Positions 1-9,035 of a stretch of 46,626 nucleotides of DNA are shown here, in pieces. Both the position numbers and the translations under genes were made by a program. The stretch's first letter is position 1, and every line of letters starts with the position of its first letter. Below the pieces are notes generated by a model that ran no database searches, had not been told where the DNA came from, and saw nothing but the letters and a program-made list of their open reading frames with translations. Source of the DNA: an uncultured Clostridia bacterium (GTDB taxonomy: Bacteria; Bacillota; Clostridia; Saccharofermentanales; Saccharofermentanaceae); the NCBI GenBank assembly GCA_946407705.1, contig CAMJPC010000018.1, forward strand, positions 1-46,626. Reading direction: 5' to 3'.

Positions 1-48
1 CGCAGCAGCCTCGTTACCGTCCATGGTTTTCTTTGTCAGTTCTGCCAT
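1..48 (-). CDS. nifJ: Pyruvate:ferredoxin oxidoreductase, N-terminal 16 residues (partial, runs off the left edge)
   Basis: Only the first 16 codons are present: MAELTKKTMDGNEAAA, read leftwards from an ATG at 48-46. The KTMDGNEAAA core is the conserved opening of pyruvate:ferredoxin (flavodoxin) oxidoreductase, where it begins the thiamine-pyrophosphate-linked domain I. The enzyme decarboxylates pyruvate to acetyl-CoA and passes electrons to ferredoxin in the cytoplasm of anaerobes. An AAAGGAGA ribosome-binding site lies just upstream (about 59-66). The identification rests on a short stretch, but the motif is distinctive. Other members of the 2-oxoacid oxidoreductase family are less likely. 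Confidence 0.75.
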   Translation of the reverse strand, partial: MAELTKKTMDGNEAAA

Positions 49-128
49 AAACTTGGATCTCCTTTGGAAAATTTTAGACTGGGAACCGGTCGGAAACCCT
101 CCCGATATCAGTCCACAAAATATCGTAT

Positions 129-134
129 ATTATA
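129..134 (-). promoter_or_regulatory. Putative -10 box for nifJ
   Basis: On the minus strand a perfect TATAAT sits about 80 bases before the nifJ start, within an AT-rich stretch. No good -35 hexamer is found at the usual 16-18 base spacing, so this is only a candidate. The rest of 49-218 shows no coding potential; it would be the nifJ leader and promoter. Confidence 0.3.
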
Positions 135-218
135 TACCTTTTATTAGGGATTCGCAGTCATAAAACAAACAAATTATTAGATAGTTTTTTGTTAATTGGA
201 TTCTCCGGCGGAAGCATT

Positions 219-255
219 GATAAAACAAGAACTGCGATCTTAAAGACCGCAGTTC
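219..255 (-). terminator. Rho-independent terminator after the VanW-family gene
   Basis: GAACTGCG at 229-236 pairs with CGCAGTTC at 248-255, and an inner TCT/AGA pairing extends the stem. Read on the minus strand the hairpin is followed by TTGTTTTATC (228-219), a U-rich tail. It lies 33 bases past the stop of the VanW-family gene and would separate it from nifJ. Confidence 0.75.
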
Positions 256-287
256 CCGGATAAGCTTATTAAATTGATTTTGAAGCG

Positions 288-2168
288 TCAGGCCTTGGGT
301 GTCGGCGTTGCCTTCTTTGCATTCTTCGTAGGCTTCGGTGTCGCACTCGGAACTCCTGACAGCTTGCCCGTCTTCGTATCGAGCTTCGCGTGCTTGCCGT
401 TCGGAAGGAGCGTACCCACGGCGACTCTCTTCTTATAAGCCTTGTACGAAGTCGTGGCCACCTTGTTTCTCTTGAGCTCCTTGCCTGTCTTGTCATACCA
501 GACCTGGTATGTGACTACGGTGCAGGCATAGTGGGCGGATCTTACTGTCTCGGTCTCGCCGACCTTCATCTCGGGATCTTCTACGTACTCAACTCCCTTA
601 GGTGTAGCAGACTTGGACTTTGTCTTGGCTTCAAATCTGATCTTCTGTCCGTCGGCAGGCTTCTTTCCGTAGATCTCTACGTGGCAGATCCTGTCCTTGC
701 TCCACCATGAAACGATATAGATGTCATCGTCAGTGGTGTTCTTGAACTTGAAATCATAAACGCCCCAGTCAACCGTCGCGTCCTTTCCGAGATCAATGTA
801 TGTTGAAGGGAAAGCATGCCAATGGCGTTCTGTTACGGTCAGACCCGCACAGACAACGGCATTATAGAGAGTAGTGCTGACCTGGCAGATTCCGCCGCCG
901 AGGCCCATTTCGTACTGACCGCCTGCGATAACGTGAGCTTCCCTGAAGCCTCTCTCCTTGGTTCTCTTTCCGACTGTCTTGTTGAAGGAGAACTCTTTGC
1001 CCGGAGCAAGCTTGGTGCCGTTCATGTACTGGCAGGCTCTCTTGATGTTGGTGTTACGGTTAGCATTCTTTGTCGTCTTTGTACCGCATGTGCTGAGACG
1101 GCCGAAAGTCTCGCTGATGGAAGCAGCAGTCTTCTCAGGCTTGATTATCTCAGCTTCAACAAGAACGGTTCCGACATAGGTACGTGAGTCGAGCATTGCC
1201 TTGACCTTCTCGGTCGTAGCAGGAATGTTGATGTTGTAACCGTTCTTCTCGGGGATGATCGTGTAAGCGCGGCTGTCGGGATCGAAAGTGCTGATCTGCG
1301 CATTCTCGGGTGTCAGATGGAACTTCTCGAGGAGTTCCTTAACGGTCTCCTCAACACCTTCATGCTTAACGGTATAAGCTGTCTGGTATTCCTTGGGGTC
1401 AACCTTGAGAGCCTGAACGCCGTTGAAATACTCGGTAAGTGTCGCGTTATCCTCGCCGCCCTTGAGTCTGTAGAGGGAATATGCCTCTTCGATGACTTCA
1501 TCGGTATTGTATTCAAATGAAACGTTTGAGAAGTCAAGATCGTATTCCTTACCGTCGAGTGAAAGCGAAACTGCAACTCTGTCAGGTGACTTGGGCTGTG
1601 CGGCTACAACCGCAGCCTTAGCCTGAGCCTTTGTCATGCCTCCAACATCGATACCGTCGATCATTGTTCCGGGGAAGAACTTGTCGGTGGTGATGGCGGA
1701 AAGTGCATCTTCAACGAAAAGGTTTGCTGTGCTTCCGTCAGCCATGCTGGCTACGATGGTCTCTCTGAAATATCCGGACTTTACGAGATATCCGAAATAG
1801 AATGTCGTGAGCACTGCTGCAACAGCGATGGGAGTGATGATCTTGATGGCGAGCGGAGTTCTGGGCTTGCCGGAACGCTGTCTTGCCCTCTCATCAGCCT
1901 CGCGCTCCTTCTGTCTTGCCTTCTCCTTTTTGGCCTTCTGAGCCTGGCGCTTCTTATCGGTTATTCCGAGAAGGGAGTAATCTATCTCATTGGAATGTGA
2001 AACGGCCGGAACTGTCTCCGACTTCTTTGCGGCGGGAATCAGCTGCTTGGAAGACTTCTCGGACGATTTGCCGGAAGTAAGCTTCGCACTGCTGTCTTTC
2101 TTGACAGCCAGCTGCTTCTCTTTTTTCTTGTCAGCTGCGCCGGAATTGGCGGCATCGACTTTCTTCAT
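288..2168 (-). CDS. VanW-family, membrane-anchored cell-wall protein (YoaR-like)
   Basis: 626 residues. A long Lys/Ser-rich cytoplasmic N-terminus (1-105) precedes a single membrane segment at about 106-128, so the rest should be outside the cell. Residues ~165-345 resemble the putative peptidoglycan-binding repeat of YoaR proteins (FPGTMIDGIDVGGMT motif). Residues ~360-505 form the VanW domain, with GKEFSFNKTVG, GGGICQVSTTLYNA and ERHWHAFPSTYIDLGKDATVDW. About 510-590 looks like a G5-type beta domain, and the tail is Thr/Pro/Lys-rich. Members of this family are linked to the cell wall, but the biochemical role is unknown; VanW itself accompanies some vancomycin-resistance clusters without a proven function. 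Start ATG 2168 follows AAAGGGGA. Stands alone between a terminator and a divergent HAD gene. Confidence 0.85.
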   Translation of the reverse strand: MKKVDAANSGAADKKKEKQLAVKKDSSAKLTSGKSSEKSSKQLIPAAKKSETVPAVSHSNEIDYSLLGITDKKRQAQKAKKEKARQKEREADERARQRSGKPRTPLAIKIITPIAVAAVLTTFYFGYLVKSGYFRETIVASMADGSTANLFVEDALSAITTDKFFPGTMIDGIDVGGMTKAQAKAAVVAAQPKSPDRVAVSLSLDGKEYDLDFSNVSFEYNTDEVIEEAYSLYRLKGGEDNATLTEYFNGVQALKVDPKEYQTAYTVKHEGVEETVKELLEKFHLTPENAQISTFDPDSRAYTIIPEKNGYNINIPATTEKVKAMLDSRTYVGTVLVEAEIIKPEKTAASISETFGRLSTCGTKTTKNANRNTNIKRACQYMNGTKLAPGKEFSFNKTVGKRTKERGFREAHVIAGGQYEMGLGGGICQVSTTLYNAVVCAGLTVTERHWHAFPSTYIDLGKDATVDWGVYDFKFKNTTDDDIYIVSWWSKDRICHVEIYGKKPADGQKIRFEAKTKSKSATPKGVEYVEDPEMKVGETETVRSAHYACTVVTYQVWYDKTGKELKRNKVATTSYKAYKKRVAVGTLLPNGKHAKLDTKTGKLSGVPSATPKPTKNAKKATPTPKA

Positions 2169-2231
2169 ATAAGGTCCCCTTTAATTAAATGCATATGCAA
2201 AGCAGTCCCGTCTTTACGGAACTCATTTATT

Positions 2232-2259
2232 ATAATATTCAAAATCGCAAAAATATCAA
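2232..2259 (-). promoter_or_regulatory. Putative promoter of the VanW-family gene
   Basis: On the minus strand TTGATA (2259-2254) and TATTAT (2237-2232) are separated by 16 bases, about 65 bases before the start codon. The 2169-2341 gap between the two divergent genes is AT-rich and has several TATAAT-like hexamers (also TATAAT at 2231-2236 and TATACT at 2308-2313 on the plus strand), so promoter assignments for either direction are tentative. Confidence 0.3.
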
Positions 2260-2341
2260 TTTGTCAAAAATACCGCATATTTGCCCCACCACTGAGGTAA
2301 AATTGTTTATACTTCACTTCTTACCGGAGGATCTGCCCCAA

Positions 2342-3175
2342 ATGAAAGAGTACAAGGCCGTTCTGGCAGCCGACATGGACTTTACGCTTCTGCTGCCCGG
2401 AGAAGACATACCGGCCGAAAACGTCCGTGCCGTAAAGAGACTTCAGGAAAACGGCATCGCATTCACGATAGCGACCGGAAGGTCGTCTTTTCTCGTGGGC
2501 AAGTTCGCCGAGAAGCTGGGAATAGACATTCCGATAATTACGGGCAACGGCGGCGCTCTTTTCGATCCGGTAAGACGAGTTGACGTCATGAGCAGGGATT
2601 TCACGGATCCCAAGGTCAGGGGGCTCTTAAAGCTCATGGCTGAGAACGAAGTTAATGCAACGCTCTATTCCGTAACGGGCATCTATTTCATGAGATGCTC
2701 TAAGAGAAGATTCTTCTGCGAAGACTACAACAAGGACGTCGAGCCGTCCAAACAAGCTCCCCTGTTCGATCTCGATGACGACTGCTGGAAAAGGGACGAC
2801 CTCCCTCCTTTCAACAAGTTCCTGCTCATCGACCCTCCGGAGGATGTCTTTTCCGTGATCGAAAACGATCCGGACCTGACATACATCTCTTCGGGACCGG
2901 GTTTATACGACATAATGACCGCAAACGTCGCCAAGGGTCAGGCGCTCCTTGATCTTGCCGGGCGCCTTAACATTCCGGCGGACCACACTTTTGCAATCGG
3001 AGACTCCGAGAACGACATTTCCATGATCGCAGACGCCAAATACGGCATAGCGATGGGCAATGCCTGCGAAGAGGCAAAAAAAGCGGCCGCCTATATCACG
3101 ACGGCCGTTTCTGAAATGGGTTTTGCCAAAGCCGTGGACGAATTCGTCATTCCCACGGCAGCGAAGTTTACTTAA
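2342..3175 (+). CDS. HAD-superfamily (Cof-type) sugar-phosphatase-like hydrolase
   Basis: 277 residues from ATG 2342; an in-frame extension to 2189 is rejected because GGAGG at 2326-2330 fits the 2342 start. Motif I is ADMDFTLLLPG, with nucleophile and acid Asp at 11 and 13. The normally small residue after the second Asp (DxDGT) is Phe here. Motif IV is GDSENDISMI near the C-terminus. The size and a cap domain between the motifs match type IIB Cof phosphatases, which hydrolyse sugar phosphates or other phosphorylated metabolites; the substrate cannot be read from sequence. The last 8 bases overlap the 3' end of the convergent mutase gene. Confidence 0.85.
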   Translation: MKEYKAVLAADMDFTLLLPGEDIPAENVRAVKRLQENGIAFTIATGRSSFLVGKFAEKLGIDIPIITGNGGALFDPVRRVDVMSRDFTDPKVRGLLKLMAENEVNATLYSVTGIYFMRCSKRRFFCEDYNKDVEPSKQAPLFDLDDDCWKRDDLPPFNKFLLIDPPEDVFSVIENDPDLTYISSGPGLYDIMTANVAKGQALLDLAGRLNIPADHTFAIGDSENDISMIADAKYGIAMGNACEEAKKAAAYITTAVSEMGFAKAVDEFVIPTAAKFT

Positions 3176-4955
3176 GCTTTTCCTTTACGTATTCGGATAC
3201 CTGCGTCTTCAGAGTGGCAAGCGTCATGGCAGCTTCAGCCTCAACGGAATCATAGACGCCGAAATAGATCTTGAGCTTGGGCTCGGTTCCGGAAGGTCTG
3301 GCGCATGCCCAGTCGAGTCCCTTTTCGCCGCCGAGTTCATAAAGAAGAACGTTTGACTTCGGAAGAGTGATGGGTGTGATCTTGACCTCGCTTCCGGAGA
3401 AATCATATCTCTTGGATGTCTTGTAATCCCTTACAGCGAGTACCTTGGGTCCACCGAGGAGAGTCTCGGAAGCTGATACGTCAGTTGCTGCCTCGAGCTC
3501 GCTTCTGAGTTCCTTCATGCTGTTCTGGATCTTCTCGATGCCTTCCTTGCCTTCAAGAGTAACGCTTACTGCCTCTTCGAAGCCGTAACCGTACTTCTCG
3601 TAAACGTGAGCAAGGCGGTCTGCAAGTGTCTCGCCCTTCTCGAATGAAGCTGCTGCCATGTTGCAGATGAGCATCGCGGCAACAACGGCGTCCTTGTCGC
3701 GGACATCGCGGCCGGAAAGATAACCGTAGCTCTCCTCGAAACCGAACTGGAAGTGCTTGCTGCCGAACTCGTCATCGAGCTTGATCCTCTCGCCGATGAA
3801 CTTGAATCCTGTAAGAACTTCCTGGAGTTCCACGCCGTAAGCTGCGCAGATGGCGCCTGCGAGCTTGGAAGAAACGATGGTCGTAACAGCGAAGGAATCC
3901 TTGGGAAGAGTTCCTGCCTGCTGCTTTGCATCGAGGATGTAGTCGAGGAGCATGAGGCCCATCTGGTTGCCGGTGAAGCACTTGTAGGTGACTTCGCCGT
4001 CGTTCTCGATTCTTGCAGCCGCGCCGATCCTGTCGGAGTCAGGGTCTGTGCCGAAAACGAGCGAAGCGCCTGTCTTCTTGGCAAGTTTGATGGCCATTGA
4101 AAGCGCGTCAGGGTTCTCGGGGTTGGGAAGAGCAACTGTCGGGAAATTGCCGTCAGGTGCTTCCTGCTCTGCGACGATGTGGATGTTCTTGAAGCCGACT
4201 CTTTCGAGTATCCTTCTTACAGGCTTGTTGCCTGAACCGTGGAGAGGAGTGTAAACGATGCTCATGTCAGCCTGTCTGTCGATGGCGCTCTGGTCTACAA
4301 CGAGCTTTGTAAGCATCTCGGTGTAAGCCTCGTCAGCCTCGCTTCCGAAGTATGTAACAAGACCTGCGGCAACCGCGTCTTCAAGCTTCATCGTCTTGAT
4401 GGTCCTGATGTCCTTGATCGCTTCGATGTTAGCGAGGACTGCATCTGCAGCTTCAGGCGGAACCTGGCCGCCGTCTTCACCGTAAACTTTGTATCCGTTG
4501 TACTTCGCAGGATTGTGTGATGCGGTGATCATGACGCCTGCGAAAGCCTTGAAATATCTTACCGAGAACGAAAGCATCGGTACCGGACGGAGCTCATCCG
4601 AAAGCTTTGAGGGAATGCCGTAAGCTGCAAGCGTTCCTGCCGTGATCGCAGCGAACTCAGGCGAGAAATTACGTGAGTCATATGAGATCACGACGCCGCG
4701 TGAGATAGCTTCTTCGCCGCATGAGATGATGTACTGGGCAAGTCCGGCCGTAGCCTTCGCCACAGTATAAACGTTCATTCTGTTGGTTCCTGCGCCGATG
4801 ACGCCGCGGAGTCCCGCAGTACCGAATTCGAGATCCCTGTAGAATCTGTCTTCTATTTCTTTCGTGTTGTCCTTTATCGATTCGAGTTCTTTCCTGGTTC
4901 CTTCATCAAAATAAGGATCGGTCGACCAAAACCCGTACTCTTCCATGTAGCCCAT
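3168..4955 (-). CDS. Phosphohexomutase (phosphoglucomutase/phosphomannomutase, alpha-D-phosphohexomutase family)
   Basis: 595 residues. Interconverts hexose 6-phosphate and hexose 1-phosphate in the cytoplasm, feeding UDP-glucose or similar nucleotide sugars. The N-terminal signature EDRFYRDLEFGTAGLRGVIG, the phosphoserine loop TASHNP (144-149, catalytic Ser146), the metal loop GTDPDSDRIG, the substrate loop GFEESYGYL and the C-terminal phosphate loop RPSGTEPKLKIY are all intact. Three Mets are possible. ATG 4955 is chosen because GGAGG at 4963-4967 is 7 bases away, whereas the ATG at 4961 is only one base from it. The gene begins 2 bases after the YfhO stop, so the pair is probably co-transcribed and translationally coupled. 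That suggests the sugar phosphate made here feeds envelope glycosylation. Confidence 0.92.
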   Translation of the reverse strand: MGYMEEYGFWSTDPYFDEGTRKELESIKDNTKEIEDRFYRDLEFGTAGLRGVIGAGTNRMNVYTVAKATAGLAQYIISCGEEAISRGVVISYDSRNFSPEFAAITAGTLAAYGIPSKLSDELRPVPMLSFSVRYFKAFAGVMITASHNPAKYNGYKVYGEDGGQVPPEAADAVLANIEAIKDIRTIKTMKLEDAVAAGLVTYFGSEADEAYTEMLTKLVVDQSAIDRQADMSIVYTPLHGSGNKPVRRILERVGFKNIHIVAEQEAPDGNFPTVALPNPENPDALSMAIKLAKKTGASLVFGTDPDSDRIGAAARIENDGEVTYKCFTGNQMGLMLLDYILDAKQQAGTLPKDSFAVTTIVSSKLAGAICAAYGVELQEVLTGFKFIGERIKLDDEFGSKHFQFGFEESYGYLSGRDVRDKDAVVAAMLICNMAAASFEKGETLADRLAHVYEKYGYGFEEAVSVTLEGKEGIEKIQNSMKELRSELEAATDVSASETLLGGPKVLAVRDYKTSKRYDFSGSEVKITPITLPKSNVLLYELGGEKGLDWACARPSGTEPKLKIYFGVYDSVEAEAAMTLATLKTQVSEYVKEKLK

Positions 4956-4957
4956 GT

Positions 4958-7951
4958 TCATTCCTCCGTTTTCTCTTCTGTTTTTGCTTCTGTGACTGTT
5001 GTTTTTACGCGTTTTTGAAGTATTGCTTTATCGATGAATACAAATGCAGCAAGGCAGACGATTCCCGCGCAGGATGCCATCGCGCCGGCTTTGAGTCCCG
5101 GAGCAACGAAGCTGAGTTCGACTGTATGCGAACCTGAAGGGACCTTGAATGCAAGGAACGCATCCTGATACTTGCCTAGTTCTGCGGGCTGGCCGTCGAT
5201 CTTGAGAGTCCAGCCGTCCTCGGCAGGGATCGTCGTGATTATGTTCTCATTTCCGGAAACGCCGTTTACCGCAAACTTAACATAACCGTCCTCGAGGACC
5301 TCGGTCTTGACCTTAGAGAGATCTACGGAGCCGAGCTGCTTTTCGAACAGATCGTAATCAAAGTAGCCGAATCTTACGTCGAGATAAGACCATTCGTTGG
5401 AATCGGAAAGGAACGTTACCTTGACGTCCTCGCCTTCCTTGAAGGAACCGATCCTGAATATCTGCGAATAGAATGTTCCGCTCTCGAAATTGTTGATCAT
5501 GACGCCGTTTACGAAAACGGTCGTATCGTAAAGGATCCTCGCGGTCGAGAGATTGCAGTAGATCTCTCCCGTTGAAGGCGCGGTAATGTGGTATTCGAGC
5601 CTGATCGGAAGTTTCTCGTTCTGACGGTAGATAACCTTAAGCTTCTGATTGAGCTCGTCTCCGCGTACTCCCTCGAAGCCGATGGGATCATCGAACTTGA
5701 CGGGAGCGTTCTCGTCCTCTTCACTGTCAGACTTGCTGTCTGAAGCCGGGGCGGATGTCTTTGCTTTCTCTGCCCTTAAGATCTCGGCACGCGACTTGTA
5801 GCTGTTCTTGTCGTAGCTGATGCCGTTGGTTATCACGCCCTCGGATACGTTGCTGCCGTCCATGGTGACGAAGAAATCCTTGGTAAAGCTCTCAGGGAAC
5901 ATCGAAGCATACCACTCGTTCTGGAATGCGAAGTAGTTCTTCTCTTCGACGGACTTTTCGAGCTTGTAGAAATCAAATTTGTCAGCGGCCGAAGAAACCG
6001 CGAAAGCTATGGGAAGCGTCTTCCCCGCCTTGTAGAAATAGAGTCCCGTATCGTAAGTATCGGTGCCCGTCTTCTCATAGAAGGATATCTCTCTTCTGCT
6101 CGCGATGCTTCCGATCGAAAGGAATGCGTCATTCGAGGGAATGACCTGATCGTATGAAGCAGCGAAGTAGTTATAGTTGACGGGGTAACCGAGCTGCTTG
6201 AGGAAATGGTGCATCCTCTTGTTGGAGTTTGAATTGAAGAAGGACATGTTGCGGAAATTACCGTAGATCTGCTCTCCCTCGCTCGCATAATATGTCGGAT
6301 AGTATCCGGTAACATGCTCGGTCTCCGCTCTGACGGCACCGAGTTCCGGGTTCTGTGAATTTGCCAGGAAACCGAACTCCTCGAGCGCTTTGATGGAAGC
6401 TATGTATTCCCTGGCGTCACCCGAAAAGCTCGTGAAGCTCTCGATTCCCGATGAGAGCATCGGGCTTGCGAAAAAGAGTTCGAAGCCAATGATTATCGCA
6501 AGCATGGGTGAAAGGATATGGGGAATGTCCCTGAACTGGTCAGGCCACTTCTTGACTCCGTATCCTGCCGCTATTGCGCAGTAAACGAGTATGAATATCA
6601 GATTGTAGATGAAGATCTTGTCTTCGTTCTTGAACCTGCCGAATTCATAAGTGATGATCAGTCCGGCAATGACGATCATGGCGACTTTGGTTATGTCCTT
6701 AAACTCGATCTCGCTCATGCGCTCGAGTACCCTGAGCGTTATTACAAGGAATATCGTCAGGAAGACGAAAGCATGTCTGTGATAGAACCAGTTCGGATCG
6801 TCAAATACCTGCCATGCCTTGTCGAAATAGTAGAAGCCCGTTGAAAGGAATGCGCCGATCAGGCAGATGATGAGGACTGTTTTCTCGCGTCCGTTGAAGA
6901 CCTTGCTCAAAATGAAGATCAGGACGAAGACCGTGACCGCGAGGCTCAAGAAGAAAAACGGATAGTTCGCGGGAAGGACATCCATGAAATCGCCCGGGTC
7001 GCCCATCAGGAACATCTTGATCAGCGTCATCGGCGTATACATGATGAGATCGGGACTTCCGGAGTTCTGAGTCTTATCGCTGTTTACCAGCGTGTCGATA
7101 CCTACGGGAAGGATGATGACCGCGGTGCACATTGCGGTAAAGCCGGCCGTAAGCGCATATCTGACTGCGGTGCCGAGCGCCTTCCTGATGTTGACCTTAA
7201 GCTCGAACATCCTTACGAGGAGATACAGGAAACTGTAGATTCCCACCATGTAAGCGATGTAATAGTTCGAGATGAAAAGCACCAGCAGGGTCAAGATGAT
7301 GCCAAGATACCTGCGGCGCTCTATGAACTTCTCGAGGAAGTAAAGCAGAAGCGGCAGCAGCATGTAGCCGTCAAGCCACATGATCTGAAACGCAAATGCC
7401 TGGGCATAGAGAGAGAACGCGTAAACGATGCCGAGAAGTATGGGCCAGTTTGTCTTTTTGTTCTCTGTCCTGCTGCAGAGGAAGAGCGTCATGAAGCCCG
7501 ATGAAAGGCTCAATTTCGAGATTACGATGAGGATAACGACAAAATCGACCTGTGAGGGATCGAAAAGAAGGTATAACAGGTTCAAAGGGCTTGCCATGTA
7601 ATAACCGAAGGTGCCCATGAAGTTCTTTCCGAGACCTAACTGGAACGAATATGTGAGATTGTTTATGAGGTGGTCCGATCCGTTCGCGAGATCGAATATC
7701 CTTGCCCTGTTGAGAGCGAGGAAAGGCGCATACTGGGCCTTGAGGTCACTTAATATGAACGAGTACTGTCCGGTGGGATACTTGTTGCAAATGATCGATG
7801 TTAAGCAGTAAAGGACAAGTGCCAGGAGAAATCCGAGAAGCGGACGCTTATCGAACTGCTGCTTTTTCTTCAGAGCAAGTTCCGGTTCCTTTGTCTTTTT
7901 GCGGGCTGCGGAAGATTTCTTTCCCTGTCCCAGCGAGTCCAACTCCTTCAT
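4958..7951 (-). CDS. YfhO-family polytopic membrane protein (putative lipoteichoic-acid/envelope glycosyltransferase)
   Basis: 997 residues. A basic cytoplasmic N-terminus (1-35) is followed by many membrane segments through about residue 480, a large soluble extracytoplasmic part (~500-940) and one last membrane segment close to the C-terminus. The motif GLGKNFMGTFGYYMASPLNLLY after the first extracellular loop (LSDLKAQYAPF) is characteristic of YfhO. In Bacillus and Listeria, YfhO-type proteins work with a GT2 enzyme (CsbB/GtlA) that makes polyprenyl-phosphate sugar, and place the sugar on lipoteichoic acid. A matching GT2 gene lies divergently next door here. A Ser/Asp/Glu-rich patch interrupts the soluble domain near SDSKSDSEEDENAP. 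Start ATG 7951 has AGGGTAGGGG upstream. Function by family and context; substrate is inference. Confidence 0.85.
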   Translation of the reverse strand: MKELDSLGQGKKSSAARKKTKEPELALKKKQQFDKRPLLGFLLALVLYCLTSIICNKYPTGQYSFILSDLKAQYAPFLALNRARIFDLANGSDHLINNLTYSFQLGLGKNFMGTFGYYMASPLNLLYLLFDPSQVDFVVILIVISKLSLSSGFMTLFLCSRTENKKTNWPILLGIVYAFSLYAQAFAFQIMWLDGYMLLPLLLYFLEKFIERRRYLGIILTLLVLFISNYYIAYMVGIYSFLYLLVRMFELKVNIRKALGTAVRYALTAGFTAMCTAVIILPVGIDTLVNSDKTQNSGSPDLIMYTPMTLIKMFLMGDPGDFMDVLPANYPFFFLSLAVTVFVLIFILSKVFNGREKTVLIICLIGAFLSTGFYYFDKAWQVFDDPNWFYHRHAFVFLTIFLVITLRVLERMSEIEFKDITKVAMIVIAGLIITYEFGRFKNEDKIFIYNLIFILVYCAIAAGYGVKKWPDQFRDIPHILSPMLAIIIGFELFFASPMLSSGIESFTSFSGDAREYIASIKALEEFGFLANSQNPELGAVRAETEHVTGYYPTYYASEGEQIYGNFRNMSFFNSNSNKRMHHFLKQLGYPVNYNYFAASYDQVIPSNDAFLSIGSIASRREISFYEKTGTDTYDTGLYFYKAGKTLPIAFAVSSAADKFDFYKLEKSVEEKNYFAFQNEWYASMFPESFTKDFFVTMDGSNVSEGVITNGISYDKNSYKSRAEILRAEKAKTSAPASDSKSDSEEDENAPVKFDDPIGFEGVRGDELNQKLKVIYRQNEKLPIRLEYHITAPSTGEIYCNLSTARILYDTTVFVNGVMINNFESGTFYSQIFRIGSFKEGEDVKVTFLSDSNEWSYLDVRFGYFDYDLFEKQLGSVDLSKVKTEVLEDGYVKFAVNGVSGNENIITTIPAEDGWTLKIDGQPAELGKYQDAFLAFKVPSGSHTVELSFVAPGLKAGAMASCAGIVCLAAFVFIDKAILQKRVKTTVTEAKTEEKTEE

Positions 7952-8015
7952 ATGTTCCCCTACCCTTCCGATTGCGGTTTACGCGACCAATGTATCAATT
8001 CACAGATTTTTTGAT

Positions 8016-8021
8016 TATAAT
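8016..8021 (+). promoter_or_regulatory. Putative -10 box for the GT2 gene
   Basis: TATAAT preceded by a T-rich stretch, 55 bases before the chosen start. No convincing -35 hexamer at standard spacing. The 7952-8076 gap must also carry the divergent promoter for the YfhO operon, which is not resolved. Confidence 0.35.
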
Positions 8022-8076
8022 ACATTTTAAAGAGCCGTTCCAACTTTACGGCCATATGAAAGGCGGATATGACAGC

Positions 8077-9030
8077 ATGCTTGTAAGCCTGATAGTTCCC
8101 TGCTACAACGAGGAGGCGGTCCTCCCCATCCTTTACGACGCGCTCAAAAGCGTCAGAGAATCCCTCAAGGACACAGATAAAGAATTCGAGTTTATTTTCG
8201 TAAGCGACGGAAGCCGCGACAAGACCGAAGAGATCATCAAAGGCTTTGCAGAAAACGATCCTGATGTCCGCTACGTATTCTTTTCAAGGAATTTCGGCAA
8301 GGAAGCAGCAATGTATGCGGGAATGCAGAAGGCACAGGGCGAGTATGTCGCGATCCTCGATGCCGACATGCAGGATCCGCCGGCACTCATCCCTTCAATG
8401 ATAGCTGATCTTGACTCCGGAGAGTGCGATATCGTAGCCGCAAGACGTGTCACGCGCAAGGGCGAGCCGCCGATAAGAAGCTTTTTCGCAAGATGTTTCT
8501 ATAAACTCATCAACAGCATGATCGATGTCGAGATCGCTGACGGCGCACGTGATTTCAGACTTATGAGAAGACAGGTCGTTGACGCCATCTTAAGCCTTTC
8601 TGAAAGACAGCGTTTCTCCAAGGGTATCTTCGCCTGGGTAGGATTCCGCACAAAGTGGGTCGAACATGAGAATGTCGAGAGAGCTGCCGGCGAGACTAAG
8701 TGGAGCTTCTGGAAGCTCTTCCGCTATGCGATCGACGGAATCGTGGCTTTCACGACGGCACCTTTGAGACTTGCAACCTACACGGGTTTCTTTTTCGCGA
8801 TCGCGGGCTTCATATACATGCTCTACTACTTCATCAAGGCGATCATCGGAAGACTCTGGGACACCGACGTTGCAGGCTATCCTTCCCTGCTCTGTTTCAT
8901 TCTCTTCATCGGCGGACTTGTGCTGATGGCGTTGGGTATCATCGGTGAATATCTCGGAAGAACTTACATCGAGATCAAGGCAAGACCGATCTACATCTCC
9001 AAAGAAGAATCTGAAAGCAAGAAGGATTAA
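8077..9030 (+). CDS. GT2 glycosyltransferase, GtrB/CsbB-like polyprenyl-phosphate sugar synthase
   Basis: 317 residues. The GT-A fold is clear: SLIVPCYNEE at the N-terminus, VSDGSRDKT (Asp44), then ILDADMQDPP with the metal-binding DxD at Asp95/Asp97. AAGETKWSFWKLFRYAIDGI closes the catalytic part. Two membrane segments follow (about 230-255 and 270-295) with the GIIGEYLGRTYIEIKARP signature typical of GtrB, CsbB and DPM1-type enzymes. These transfer glucose or GlcNAc from a UDP-sugar to undecaprenyl phosphate at the inner face of the membrane. Start ATG 8077 is chosen over ATG 8056 because AGGCGG lies 10 bases upstream and family members begin at this point. Divergent to yfhO and convergent with the paralog array. 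Confidence 0.9.
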   Translation: MLVSLIVPCYNEEAVLPILYDALKSVRESLKDTDKEFEFIFVSDGSRDKTEEIIKGFAENDPDVRYVFFSRNFGKEAAMYAGMQKAQGEYVAILDADMQDPPALIPSMIADLDSGECDIVAARRVTRKGEPPIRSFFARCFYKLINSMIDVEIADGARDFRLMRRQVVDAILSLSERQRFSKGIFAWVGFRTKWVEHENVERAAGETKWSFWKLFRYAIDGIVAFTTAPLRLATYTGFFFAIAGFIYMLYYFIKAIIGRLWDTDVAGYPSLLCFILFIGGLVLMALGIIGEYLGRTYIEIKARPIYISKEESESKKD

Positions 9031-9035
9031 ATCCC

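Noticed and set aside
2189..2341. 51-codon N-terminal extension of the HAD phosphatase
   Set aside because: Lies in an AT-rich promoter-like gap, lacks a ribosome-binding site and precedes a GGAGG-equipped ATG exactly where the family begins.
7798..8076. N-terminal extension of the GT2 glycosyltransferase into the yfhO gene
   Set aside because: It would overlap the divergent yfhO start by about 150 bases; the family N-terminus begins at MLVSLIVPCYNEE.
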